From positions 1,567,001-1,631,000 of the forward strand of contig NZ_QYUL01000001.1 of NCBI RefSeq assembly GCF_003590795.1: a DNA stretch of 64,000 bases, in the 5' to 3' direction. The notes beneath the pieces are model-generated. The model made no database searches. It saw only the letters and a list, made by a program, of their open reading frames with translations, and was not told where the DNA came from. Below are positions 19,284-26,606 of the stretch, piece by piece (position 1 is the stretch's first letter; each line of letters opens with the position of its first letter). Made by a program: the position numbers and the translations under genes. The DNA is from Azospirillum cavernae. GTDB taxonomy: Bacteria > Pseudomonadota > Alphaproteobacteria > Azospirillales > Azospirillaceae.

Positions 19284-20624
19284 ATGCGTGATCTTGTTCT
19301 TGTGGCGTGTTTTCTGGCCTGCCTCGGGCTGACGATCCGCTACCCGTTCGCCGGAATTCTGACCTGGGCCTGGTTGAGCTTCATGGCCCCGCACCAGAGC
19401 GTCTATTCCTTCGCTCAAAGCATCCCGCTCAACATGATCGCCAGCGTCGTCGCCGTGACGATGCTGGTCATCAAGGGGGAGCTTCGTTGGCCGCCGTCGA
19501 ACATCGTCACGGCGATGGCCGGGTTTCTGGTGGTCTGGACCAGCCTGACGACGGTGACGGCCTTCAACGTCGCGTGGTCATATGTTTACTGGCTCATCGC
19601 GTTCAAGACGTTTGTTTTGCTCTTCCTGATTTTGGCCACGGCGACGACCAAGGCGCGCCTGCACGCCCTGATCTGGGTGATCGTGATCTCGCTGGGCTTT
19701 TACGGCGTGAAGGGCGGCGTCTTCTCCATTCTGCATGGCGGCAATTACAAGGTCTGGGGACCGCCGAACACCATCATCTACGACAACAACCAACTGGCGC
19801 TGGCGCTGGTTCTGGTATTGCCGCTGATGAATTATCTGCGCCTGCATTCCGCAAACCGGCTCCTGCGCCTTGGCCTGTCCGCCGCCATGCTGTTGCAGCT
19901 TTTGGCCGTCATCGGCTCCTACTCGCGCGGCAGCATTCTGGCGCTGGCGGTGATGCTGGCGCTGCTCTGGTGGTCGTCGCGCAACAAGATCACGCTGGCC
20001 GTGCTGGGCGCGCTGGTGATCGGAACGGCGCTCGCCATGATGCCGGATGGGTTTTGGGAGCGGATGAACTCCGTCAACAGCGCGGTGGCGGGCGAAGACG
20101 TCTCCTTTCAGGGCCGGGTGGACGCGTGGTATGTGGCGACCGCTTACGCCATCGACCATTTCCCGGTCGGGGCGGGGTTCTACGGCCCGCAGCTTCCGGC
20201 GATTTTCAACCAATATCTCCCCGACCATGAACCCCACGCCGCCCACAGCATCTATTTCCAGGTGTTGGGCGAGCATGGCTTTCCGGCGTTGCTGGCCTAT
20301 CTGGCGATGCTGGCGGGTGGCTTGCTCAATTTCCGCCACGCCGCCCGCGCGGCGCGCGCGTGGCCCGGCTGGGGCTGGCTGATCGATCTGTCGCGCATGG
20401 GCGGCGTCGGGCTGCTGTCCTTCTACCTTGGCGCCGCCGCGCTCAGCATGGCCTATTACGACGTCCTGTTCACGCTGCTGGCCATCAGCGTCGCGGCGCG
20501 CCGGATGGTGGACCTCCACAAGGCCGAGATCGCCGCCGCCCTTCGACACGCGAGCCGACCGGCAAGCGATGCGGTCGCTCCCCCCTCCCTTCCCTTTCCA
20601 GACAGGACGAGCAACGCCGCATGA
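19284..20624 (+). CDS. O-glycosylation ligase / O-antigen ligase-like, exosortase A-associated
   Basis: 446 aa polytopic membrane protein with about ten hydrophobic segments. The text matches the exosortase A-associated ligase family (TIGR03097-like): GLTIRYPFAGILTWAWLSFMAPH near the start, then KTFVLLFLILATATTK, GGVFSILHGGNYKVWGPPN and NNQLALALVLVLPLMNYLR, with SYSRGSILAL in the Wzy/WaaL core and a periplasmic-loop segment containing HAAHSIYFQVLGEHGF. Such enzymes are thought to transfer polysaccharide chains onto acceptors at the outer face of the inner membrane. Its stop overlaps the ATG of the next gene (ATGA at 20621-20624). It supports a functional PEP-CTERM/exosortase A locus here. Confidence 0.92.
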   Translation: MRDLVLVACFLACLGLTIRYPFAGILTWAWLSFMAPHQSVYSFAQSIPLNMIASVVAVTMLVIKGELRWPPSNIVTAMAGFLVVWTSLTTVTAFNVAWSYVYWLIAFKTFVLLFLILATATTKARLHALIWVIVISLGFYGVKGGVFSILHGGNYKVWGPPNTIIYDNNQLALALVLVLPLMNYLRLHSANRLLRLGLSAAMLLQLLAVIGSYSRGSILALAVMLALLWWSSRNKITLAVLGALVIGTALAMMPDGFWERMNSVNSAVAGEDVSFQGRVDAWYVATAYAIDHFPVGAGFYGPQLPAIFNQYLPDHEPHAAHSIYFQVLGEHGFPALLAYLAMLAGGLLNFRHAARAARAWPGWGWLIDLSRMGGVGLLSFYLGAAALSMAYYDVLFTLLAISVAARRMVDLHKAEIAAALRHASRPASDAVAPPSLPFPDRTSNAA

Positions 20625-21760
20625 AGATTCTTTATCACCACCGCGTCGCCTCCAAGGATGGCCAGGACGTCCACATCGAGGAAATGATCGCCGCCATGCG
20701 CCGCCAGGGTCACGAGGTGGTGGTGGTCGCGCCGGGGGCGGCCCGCTCCGCCGAATTCGGCTATGACGGCGGGCTGGCGGCGCGCGTCAAGCGGCTGTTG
20801 CCCGGCGCGCTCTATGAGCTGTTGGAGTTGGGCTATTCCCTGCACGCCTACCGCCGGTTGGCGCGGGCCTGCGCCGTCCATCGGCCCGACGCGCTGTACG
20901 AACGCAGCAACCTGTTTTTTTTGCCCGGCCTGTGGCTGAAGCGGCGCACCGGCATTCCCTACATCCTGGAGGTCAACGCGCCGCTGGCCAGCGAACGGGC
21001 CATCCATGGCGGGTTGCGGTTGCGGGCGCTGGCGCGGTGGAGCGAACGGCTGGTCTGGCGCGGCGCCGATTTGGTTCTGCCGGTCACAGAGGTTCTGGCT
21101 GATGTCCTGCGCCAAGCCGGGGTGCCGGACGCGCGGATCCTGGTGGTTCCCAACGGCGTGAACCGGGAGCGCTTTCCGCCCCAAACCGACAGCGCGGCGA
21201 TCCGGCGGGAGCTTGGCCTCGACAACAAGCTGGTGCTGGGCTTCACCGGCTTCATCCGGGATTGGCACGGCTTGCCCCAGGTGGTGGACGCGATGAAGGC
21301 GATGCCGGATCGCGAGCGGCTGCATTTGCTGGTGGTCGGCGACGGACCCGCCCGCGCCGAGTTGGAGCGCCACGCCGAGCGCGCGGGCATGGCCGGGCAC
21401 GTCACCTGTCTGGGGTTGGTGGGACGGGACCGGGTGGCGGCCTGCATCGCCGCCTTCGACATCGCGCTTCAGCCCAAGGTGGTTGATTACGCCTCCCCCC
21501 TCAAGCTGTTCGAGTATATGGCGCTGGGCCGGGCCATCGTCGCGCCCGATCAGCCCAACATCCGCGAGGTTCTGGCCGACGGCGAAACGGCGCTGCTGTT
21601 CCGGCCCGACGATTCCCAACATCTGTGCGCGCAGATCGCCCGCCTGTGCGGCGACCCGGCCTTGCGCCAGCGGTTGGGAGACGCCGCCTCCCGCCGGATC
21701 GACGAGGGCGGCTATGTCTGGGACGACAACGCCCGCCGGGTGCTGGCCCGAATCCCGTGA
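20621..21760 (+). CDS. glycosyltransferase family 4
   Basis: 379 aa from ATG 20621, overlapping the ligase stop by four bases. The first fold begins MKILYHHRVASKDGQDVHIEE, with a Gly-containing donor/acceptor loop. The second has NGVNRERFPP, LVLGFTGFIRDWHGL, LLVVGDGPARAELE and the GT4 motif PLKLFEYMALGRAIVAPDQPN. It is a cytoplasmic retaining glycosyltransferase acting in assembly of the exopolysaccharide handled by the preceding ligase. The exact donor and acceptor cannot be inferred. Spacing implies translational coupling with the ligase. Confidence 0.92.
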   Translation: MKILYHHRVASKDGQDVHIEEMIAAMRRQGHEVVVVAPGAARSAEFGYDGGLAARVKRLLPGALYELLELGYSLHAYRRLARACAVHRPDALYERSNLFFLPGLWLKRRTGIPYILEVNAPLASERAIHGGLRLRALARWSERLVWRGADLVLPVTEVLADVLRQAGVPDARILVVPNGVNRERFPPQTDSAAIRRELGLDNKLVLGFTGFIRDWHGLPQVVDAMKAMPDRERLHLLVVGDGPARAELERHAERAGMAGHVTCLGLVGRDRVAACIAAFDIALQPKVVDYASPLKLFEYMALGRAIVAPDQPNIREVLADGETALLFRPDDSQHLCAQIARLCGDPALRQRLGDAASRRIDEGGYVWDDNARRVLARIP

Positions 21761-21855
21761 TTTCGGCGGATGCGGAGCGGCGCTCTCATCGGGATTCTTT
21801 ACAGAGCGCTTCTCGGGAGACGGCATAAATCATTCAACAACAACAGCTTATAATG

Positions 21856-21872
21856 TTGGCCTGATCCTTGCT
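21856..21872 (+). promoter_or_regulatory. candidate sigma-54 (RpoN) promoter for the PEP-CTERM-like gene
   Basis: TTGGCCTGATCCTTGCT matches the -24/-12 consensus TTGGCACG-N4-TTGCW at TTGGC, the following G and TTGCT. The invariant GG and GC are exactly ten bases apart. It lies 68 bases before the ATG at 21940, giving an expected leader of about 57 bases. PEP-CTERM genes are known to be under RpoN with PrsK/PrsR regulators in other bacteria; neither regulator is in this window. Confidence 0.65.
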
Positions 21873-21939
21873 TTGTTGGGGTTATCGGGAAGACGGGCCA
21901 AGTGGCCTCGCCCCCTTGGACCTCCGGGAGCATCGAGCA

Positions 21940-22722
21940 ATGTCAGCATTCTCCAACACCAAGATCGCCGCCGCCGTCGCCGCGAGCCTGCTCGCCACCA
22001 CGGTCGGCCTTGTTCCCCTCAGCGCCGAGGCCGGGGAAATCCTGGCGACCTTCGGGGCCAAATCGCCGCTGGGAAATGGCGGCTCCTACCTGGACCTCAA
22101 TTTCACCCTGCGGACGACCGATTACATCGCCGACACGGTGAGCGAGCCGGTTGGGACCAACCCGGACGGCAGCAGCATCATGCAGAATTTCGGGGCCTAT
22201 CGGATCCTCGGAATCACCGGCACCCTGACCAAGAAGGACTCGGCCACGGACGCGGTTCTGTTGTCGGCGTCCATCGCCAATCTGAAACCGATCGGAACCT
22301 CAGTTGGCAGCAATTATGACACCAACAACAATCTGTTCCCGGTTCTCGTCGATCCCGTCACCCATTTCATCACCGGCAGCGATTTCGGCCCCGCCTCGCT
22401 GGTGAATTTCTTCGCCTTTGACGCGTCGGGCTTCGCCTTTGACCTCATTGGGTCGAACACCGTGCTGGCCCAGTTGACCGCCGACGTCAGCAATTACAGC
22501 CTCTACATCCTCAGCCCGGCGAGCTACCTCGACGCTGCTGGCGGCTCGATCGTCCTGCTTGGCTCGAACCCCACGCCGGGGCATCCGGCGGGTCAGGCTG
22601 GACCGACCAACTTCGTCTTTTCCGGCGTGACGATCACGGAAGTTCCCGCTCCGGCCCCGCTGGCCCTGCTGGGGGTTGGCTTGCTGGGGATCGGCGTCCT
22701 GCGTCGGCGTCATCAATCCTGA
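21940..22722 (+). CDS. PEP-CTERM-like surface protein with VPAP variant sorting signal
   Basis: 260 aa from ATG 21940. An upstream in-frame ATG at 21868 lies inside the proposed sigma-54 promoter and is rejected. The signal peptide is AAAVAASLLATTVGLVPLSAEAG. The body is Gly/Ser/Asp/Asn-rich beta-type sequence without recognised catalytic motifs. The C-terminus has VPAP at residue 235, a hydrophobic helix (LALLGVGLLGIGVL) and RRRHQS, i.e. a PEP-CTERM signal in which the usual Glu is Ala. It is expected to be exported and processed by an exosortase. It follows the glycosyltransferase after 179 bases but has its own promoter candidate. Confidence 0.85.
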   Translation: MSAFSNTKIAAAVAASLLATTVGLVPLSAEAGEILATFGAKSPLGNGGSYLDLNFTLRTTDYIADTVSEPVGTNPDGSSIMQNFGAYRILGITGTLTKKDSATDAVLLSASIANLKPIGTSVGSNYDTNNNLFPVLVDPVTHFITGSDFGPASLVNFFAFDASGFAFDLIGSNTVLAQLTADVSNYSLYILSPASYLDAAGGSIVLLGSNPTPGHPAGQAGPTNFVFSGVTITEVPAPAPLALLGVGLLGIGVLRRRHQS

Positions 22723-22847
22723 TCCGACACGCCCAAACACACCGTTGAGCCGCCAAACGATCCAGCGCGGCGGCCGCGCAGCCCACGGCGTAGCGATTGT
22801 GGGATGGAACAGGCGAGACATCGCCGTTCAAACCTTTGGAGAATGTG

Positions 22848-23021
22848 ATGAACAAGCCGACCGACAAAGCCCCCCAGGGTGGCAAGAACATTCACGGCGA
22901 CACGCCCAAGAACCCCCAGATGCCGGAAAAGGCCAAGCCCGCGAAGCTTGACGACGGCGACCTTGACAAGGTCGCGGGTGGCATCGGCGGGCTGGGCGCG
23001 CCAATCCCCGTGAAGCGCTAA
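22848..23021 (+). CDS. 57-aa double-glycine leader peptide, putative exported RiPP/bacteriocin-like precursor
   Basis: Start ATG 22848, preceded by TTTGGAG at suitable spacing. The N-terminal 33 residues are hydrophilic and Lys/Pro-rich. Then LDDGDLDKVAGG (34-45) is a classic Gly-Gly leader end like the E-L-x-x-V-A-G-G of NHLP and class II bacteriocin leaders. The predicted core is IGGLGAPIPVKR (46-57); a second Gly-Gly at 47-48 would give LGAPIPVKR. The core has no Cys, Ser or Thr, so lanthionine or azole formation is not possible there. A terminator follows at 23072. It is a good candidate substrate of the C39-containing NHLM exporter at 7959-14449. That link is inference; the leader and terminator are visible. 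Confidence 0.75.
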   Translation: MNKPTDKAPQGGKNIHGDTPKNPQMPEKAKPAKLDDGDLDKVAGGIGGLGAPIPVKR

Positions 23022-23071
23022 CCGCAAGGAGCGTCGGCCCGCCAACGACCGACGCCCCCTTGTGAAGAAAG

Positions 23072-23101
23072 CCTCGCGTCGCGGTTGCGGCGCGGGGTTT
23101 T
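23072..23101 (+). terminator. rho-independent terminator after the leader-peptide gene
   Basis: An 11-bp stem (23072-23082 with 23087-23097, containing two G-U pairs), loop GGTT and a TTTT tail. It lies 50 bases past the precursor stop, so the peptide is encoded by a short dedicated transcript. Confidence 0.85.
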
Positions 23102-23215
23102 CCCGTGCACGCCGCGTGGCCGTGAGTGGATTCCGAGGCTGGTCCCGCCGCCCGCCCTTGCTCTTCATGGATAGCCGCTGACGATTCAGATCGCGGGCTG
23201 TGCGAGGAGGGGCGC

Positions 23216-23626
23216 GTGCTTTACCGACAGACACCCGTTAAGACGTCGATTGACGCGGTTGGGTTGGAGCGCGTCGGCGACGAGGTGGACGCGCTGCTTT
23301 TGTTTTGGGAGGCGGCCTTCCTGCCATTGACTTGGCCGGATCGCCTGCAACTGCTTGAGCAGATCGACGAGGAGCTTCATCGGGGCTGGCGCCACGCTCC
23401 AACCTCCGAAGCCATTTCCCAGGCGTTGACCGAACGGTTGATCGACGGCTTTGGCCGCCCGGCAATCCAGTGCCGGGATCAGGCGGATGTCTATGGGAAC
23501 TCACGCCACCCCTCAGATCGCGAGGCGGCGTCCCTTTGGCGCAAACAGGGCGACCGCTCCACCAGCGTCACCGTCGACGGCACGAAGGGCGTCTATGCGC
23601 CCTCAGACGGGCCACTGGAAACTTAG
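23216..23626 (+). CDS. hypothetical protein, 136 aa
   Basis: GTG start at 23216 with GAGGAGG five bases upstream. An in-frame ATG at 23126 exists but without such a site and with poor-looking sequence. The first 85 residues look like a helical domain (VGDEVDALLLFWEAAFLPLTWPDRLQLLEQIDEEL). The last 45 are polar and irregular (QADVYGNSRHPSDREAASLWRK) and stop close to IS110-like sequence, so the C-terminus may be truncated or replaced. No family is recognised. It lies directly after the double-glycine peptide gene but beyond a terminator, so it is probably expressed separately. Confidence 0.5.
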   Translation: MLYRQTPVKTSIDAVGLERVGDEVDALLLFWEAAFLPLTWPDRLQLLEQIDEELHRGWRHAPTSEAISQALTERLIDGFGRPAIQCRDQADVYGNSRHPSDREAASLWRKQGDRSTSVTVDGTKGVYAPSDGPLET

Positions 23627-23757
23627 AGTAGATCGCGTTGAATCGGGATCGATTTGACGCGTGAATCTGCTCGTGAGGTGATGTGGTGGACGGCCCTTTC
23701 ACCGGGAAACGGTGTCAAGTTGAGGTCGTTGAAGAAACCACCTTATAGGAGCGGCTG
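23627..23757 (+). mobile_element. probable left-end region of an IS110-family remnant
   Basis: These 131 bases lead up to an IS110-type transposase start. They contain a CACCG/CGGTG hairpin around 23700-23715 and an AGGAG-like site just before the ATG. The exact element boundary cannot be fixed from one copy. Confidence 0.4.
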
Positions 23758-23931
23758 ATGACCACGCTGGTGACGATCAGTCTGGATCTGGCAAAGAATG
23801 TCTCCCAGGTTCATGGCGTCACCGCAGAGGGAAAGGTTCTGGTTCGCCGACAACTGCGTCGTGGCGAGGTGATGACGCTCTTCCAGGGTGTGCCGTCGTG
23901 CCTAAGCAGGTTTGCCCAGGCCGGGCCATAG
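23758..23931 (+). pseudogene. IS110-family transposase, 5' fragment only
   Basis: From ATG 23758 the frame reads SLDLAKNVSQVHGVTAEGKV followed by RRQLRRGEVMTLFQGVPSCL, which is the RuvC-like N-terminus of IS110/IS1111 transposases, including the first catalytic Asp. Similarity is lost at about residue 50 and the frame stops at 23931 after 57 codons, against 300-400 in intact family members. The remaining catalytic residues and the C-terminal transposase domain are missing. The following sequence belongs to a different gene fragment on the opposite strand, so this is a deletion or recombination scar and should be non-functional. Confidence 0.8.
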
Positions 23932-24290
23932 GGCGGGTCGCCAATGGCCCACAAGGTGACGTGTTCGGTGGAGACCCGAACCACATAGCCCGGCCCGAAC
24001 GCCAGCTTGTCGTTGACCGTCCGCTTCACCCACGGGAATCCGGTGACGTAGCGGAACCCCCAGGCCAAGCCGGACTCGATGGCTTGGGGCAGCATTGGCC
24101 ATGTCCCCCACAGCCACAGCAGGCACCCGCGCTTGTCGGCGAGTTGCCCAACCGGCAGGGCCTTGAGGTCGGCCATCCACCACCACATCAGCACAGAGGA
24201 CGCCCAGCTTGGCGGCTGCTTCCTTCCCAAAGCGCGCCTGAAGCTGGCCGACGACGCGGCGAACGCGCAGGCTGGACGATGACACCACCG
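23900..24290 (-). pseudogene. MT-A70-family (N6-adenine) methyltransferase remnant
   Basis: The minus strand encodes ADLKALPVGQLADKRGCLLW and a following stretch with LPQAIESGLAWGFRYVTGFPWVK, then GYVVRVSTEHVTLWAIG. These match the central and C-terminal parts of phage/plasmid MT-A70-type DNA adenine methyltransferases. The N-terminal catalytic DPPW segment is not recoverable in frame. Related text (FGKEAAAKLG) appears in another frame, indicating at least one frameshift. The C-terminal end abuts the IS110 fragment near 23906. It is a decayed mobile-element gene. Boundaries are approximate. Confidence 0.6.
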
Positions 24291-24578
24291 CACGCCATCA
24301 AAACGAACAAGCTCCCGCTGAACTCGAAGCGCTGCAACCGCCTGGACGACGAACTGGAATCCGCCGCAAACGGCTTTTACCAGCATGGCCATCGCGACCT
24401 TGCCGAAGCCATTGACCGCGTCCGCAGTGAGTTGAAGGCGGCTTTTCCCCCATCCTTTTTCCGGCGCTCCGTGATCGCTCCCAAAACCGCTCCTTGCCTG
24501 ACAACACGGGGCAGAGGCGACAAGATTGTTGGCACAGCGTCAACGGAATGTTGGAGAATGCTTGAAAATGTTGGATAA
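24279..24578 (+). CDS. hypothetical protein, 99 aa, mobile-element neighbourhood
   Basis: From ATG 24279 the first 65 residues look like a genuine small helical protein (LDDELESAANGFYQHGHRDL, then AEAIDRVRSELKAAFPPSFF). The last 35 are irregular. It diverges from the MT-A70 remnant and may be a residual phage or plasmid gene. No ribosome site of note is visible and no family is recognised. Confidence 0.4.
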   Translation: MTPPHAIKTNKLPLNSKRCNRLDDELESAANGFYQHGHRDLAEAIDRVRSELKAAFPPSFFRRSVIAPKTAPCLTTRGRGDKIVGTASTECWRMLENVG

Positions 24579-24630
24579 AATTCACCGGCAAAAGCGCGGC
24601 TGACAGACGCGAAAGAGTGGTAAGTGGTTG

Positions 24631-25635
24631 ATGAAAAACGTTAATATTCTCTCCGTCGCCCCGATGATGGACTGGACCGACCGCCATTGCCGGTCTTTCC
24701 ATCGCTTGCTGTCGCGCAACACGCTGCTCTACACCGAAATGGTGACGACCGGCGCGGTGCTGCACGGCGACCGGGAACGGCTGCTTGGCTTCGACGCGGC
24801 GGAGCATCCGGTCGCCTTGCAGCTTGGCGGGTCGGACCCGGCGGATCTGGCCGCCTGCGCCCGCATCGCCGAGGACTGGGGCTATGACGAGGTGAACCTG
24901 AACGTCGGATGTCCCAGCGACCGCGTGCAGTCGGGCCGCTTCGGCGCCTGTCTGATGGCCGAACCGGATCTGGTCGCCCGCCTGATCGGCGCGATGCGCG
25001 AGGCCGTCGCCATCCCCGTCACCGTCAAATCCCGCATCGCGATTGACGAGATGGAGGAATGGCCGACGCTGGAGCGCTTCGTCCGCACGGTGTCGGCGAC
25101 CGGCTGCGACCATTTCATCGTCCACGCCCGCAAGGCCTGGCTGAAGGGCCTCAGCCCCAAGGAAAACCGCGACGTGCCGCCGCTGCGTTACGATCTGGTC
25201 CACCGGGTGAAGCAGGAATTCCCGCATCTGACCATCGCCATCAACGGCGGCATCCGCAATCTGGACGAGGCGGCGGCGCATCTGCCCGCGCTGGACAGCG
25301 TGATGATCGGGCGGGCGGCCTATGAAACGCCCTATCTGCTGGCCGACGCCGACCGCCGCCTGTTTGACGGCCTGCCCGGCCCCGACCGTCACGCCGTGGT
25401 CGCGGCGATGGCCGACTACGCCGAGGAGGCGCGGCGGACGCGCGGAACCCCGCTGGCCGCCATCAGCCGCCACATGCTGGGCCTGTTCCAGGGTCTGCCG
25501 GGCGCGCGGGCGTGGCGCCGCCACATCAGCGAAAACGCCCATCTGCCCGGCGCCGGGCCGGAGGTGCTGATCCAAGCGGCGGCGCTGGTGCGGCGCGGGC
25601 GTGAAACGGAGACACCAATGCCGCGAATCATTTGA
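24631..25635 (+). CDS. dusA: tRNA-dihydrouridine(20/20a) synthase
   Basis: 334 aa. The ATG at 24631 is preferred over the adjacent TTG at 24628. FMN-dependent reduction of uridines 20/20a in the tRNA D-loop. Family marks are all present: SVAPMMDWTDRHCRSFHR at the N-terminus, catalytic Cys in NLNVGCPSDRVQSGRFGACLM, HARKAWLKGLSPKENRDVPPL (DusA-specific), INGGIRN and VMIGRAAYETPYLL for FMN phosphate binding. Length is normal for DusA (about 330). It stands alone between accessory islands. The island boundary just upstream suggests insertion next to a housekeeping gene. Confidence 0.96.
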   Translation: MKNVNILSVAPMMDWTDRHCRSFHRLLSRNTLLYTEMVTTGAVLHGDRERLLGFDAAEHPVALQLGGSDPADLAACARIAEDWGYDEVNLNVGCPSDRVQSGRFGACLMAEPDLVARLIGAMREAVAIPVTVKSRIAIDEMEEWPTLERFVRTVSATGCDHFIVHARKAWLKGLSPKENRDVPPLRYDLVHRVKQEFPHLTIAINGGIRNLDEAAAHLPALDSVMIGRAAYETPYLLADADRRLFDGLPGPDRHAVVAAMADYAEEARRTRGTPLAAISRHMLGLFQGLPGARAWRRHISENAHLPGAGPEVLIQAAALVRRGRETETPMPRII

Positions 25636-25709
25636 TAATTTTCGCGCCTCACATGCATGTATTGCGGTAGAATTCCCCGAAAGGTCGGCATCTGTCGAAG
25701 GAGCAAGAT

Positions 25710-26504
25710 GTGGCGAGTTCGTTCTCTAGGCGTTTCGGTTATCAAGGTGTTCCCGCTGAGATCACAGTACGTGAAGATGCGCCAGAGGTCCTGCGGGAGG
25801 GAATTGTCATGCTTGCTGACCACCTCGGTCTGTCACCTCATAGCGCTCGTTCAAAAGTCTGCGGAATTCTTCTCAGACGTCCGGATCCTGGTAATTGGAG
25901 CGCATACCCAAATGTTGCCGATGAAGTCCAAGAACTCGTTTGGCAGGCTCCGTGGTACCGGGTCTATGATATCGCAGAAGGCTTTTATGAGTCCTTGTCC
26001 GAGAACGATCCAGAAAGTGGTAGGCAGTTTGAAAATCGCCTTAATGAGTTTTTCCGCGAAAACGGAATTGGCTGGGCAATGGAAAACGGTCTGATCATTG
26101 CCCGAGGATCCGAGATATTTGCTGAGTCATCGAAATCGGCTTCCATGCTGATGGCCAGCACGGGGCGCCAAACTGCTGCACAGGAAATGCACGAAGCACT
26201 TGCCGATCTCTCCCGCCGACCGGAAGCGGACATCACAGGAGCCGTACAGCACTCTATGGCGGCGCTTGAGTGCGTAGCAAGAGACGTATTAAACCAGCCT
26301 ACTAAAACACTCGGCCAACTCGTTTCTTCGTTGAACCTTCCCAAACCACTTGACGCGGGATTAGAGAAGCTATGGGGCTTTGCGTCTGAACAAGGGCGAC
26401 ACCTTCGGGAAGGCCGTACTCCACGCTTTGAGGATGCCGAACTGGTTGTAACGGTAGCCTCCGCCATTAGCGTTTACTTAATGCGTGGCGCTAGCGATCA
26501 GTAA
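25710..26504 (+). CDS. AbiJ-like putative abortive-infection protein
   Basis: 264 aa from GTG 25710, six bases after GAAGGAG; an ATG two bases earlier opens a different, poor frame. The N-terminal part (FSRRFGYQGVPAEITVREDA ... WYRVYDIAEGFYESL) resembles the AbiJ N-terminal domain 4. The C-terminal part (ITGAVQHSMAALECVARDVL ... LEKLWGFASEQGRHLREG) resembles the helical, HEPN-like domain that follows it in many Abi proteins. The gene is clearly AT-richer than its surroundings and has different codon use, consistent with horizontal transfer. A phage-defence role is inferred from these similarities, not proven. It has no partner gene; it sits between dusA and the helicase gene. Confidence 0.65.
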   Translation: MASSFSRRFGYQGVPAEITVREDAPEVLREGIVMLADHLGLSPHSARSKVCGILLRRPDPGNWSAYPNVADEVQELVWQAPWYRVYDIAEGFYESLSENDPESGRQFENRLNEFFRENGIGWAMENGLIIARGSEIFAESSKSASMLMASTGRQTAAQEMHEALADLSRRPEADITGAVQHSMAALECVARDVLNQPTKTLGQLVSSLNLPKPLDAGLEKLWGFASEQGRHLREGRTPRFEDAELVVTVASAISVYLMRGASDQ

Positions 26505-26606
26505 GATGCACTGCTCAGATATCAAACAAGGAAATCCTAGGACAAATTACCTCCTCTTCCTACAGTTCCATTCTCCCTACTCCACTCCCCGCCCCTCTGT
26601 TTCGCC

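Noticed and set aside
21849..21854. TATAAT before the VPAP-type gene
   Set aside because: No -35 lies 15-19 bases upstream. The sigma-54 site that follows is much more complete.
23811..24392. 193-codon minus-strand ORF treated as one intact gene
   Set aside because: The central part matches an MT-A70 methyltransferase, but the N-terminal catalytic DPPW is lost, a related segment is in another frame, and the C-terminal end is antisense to IS110 transposase. It is a remnant.
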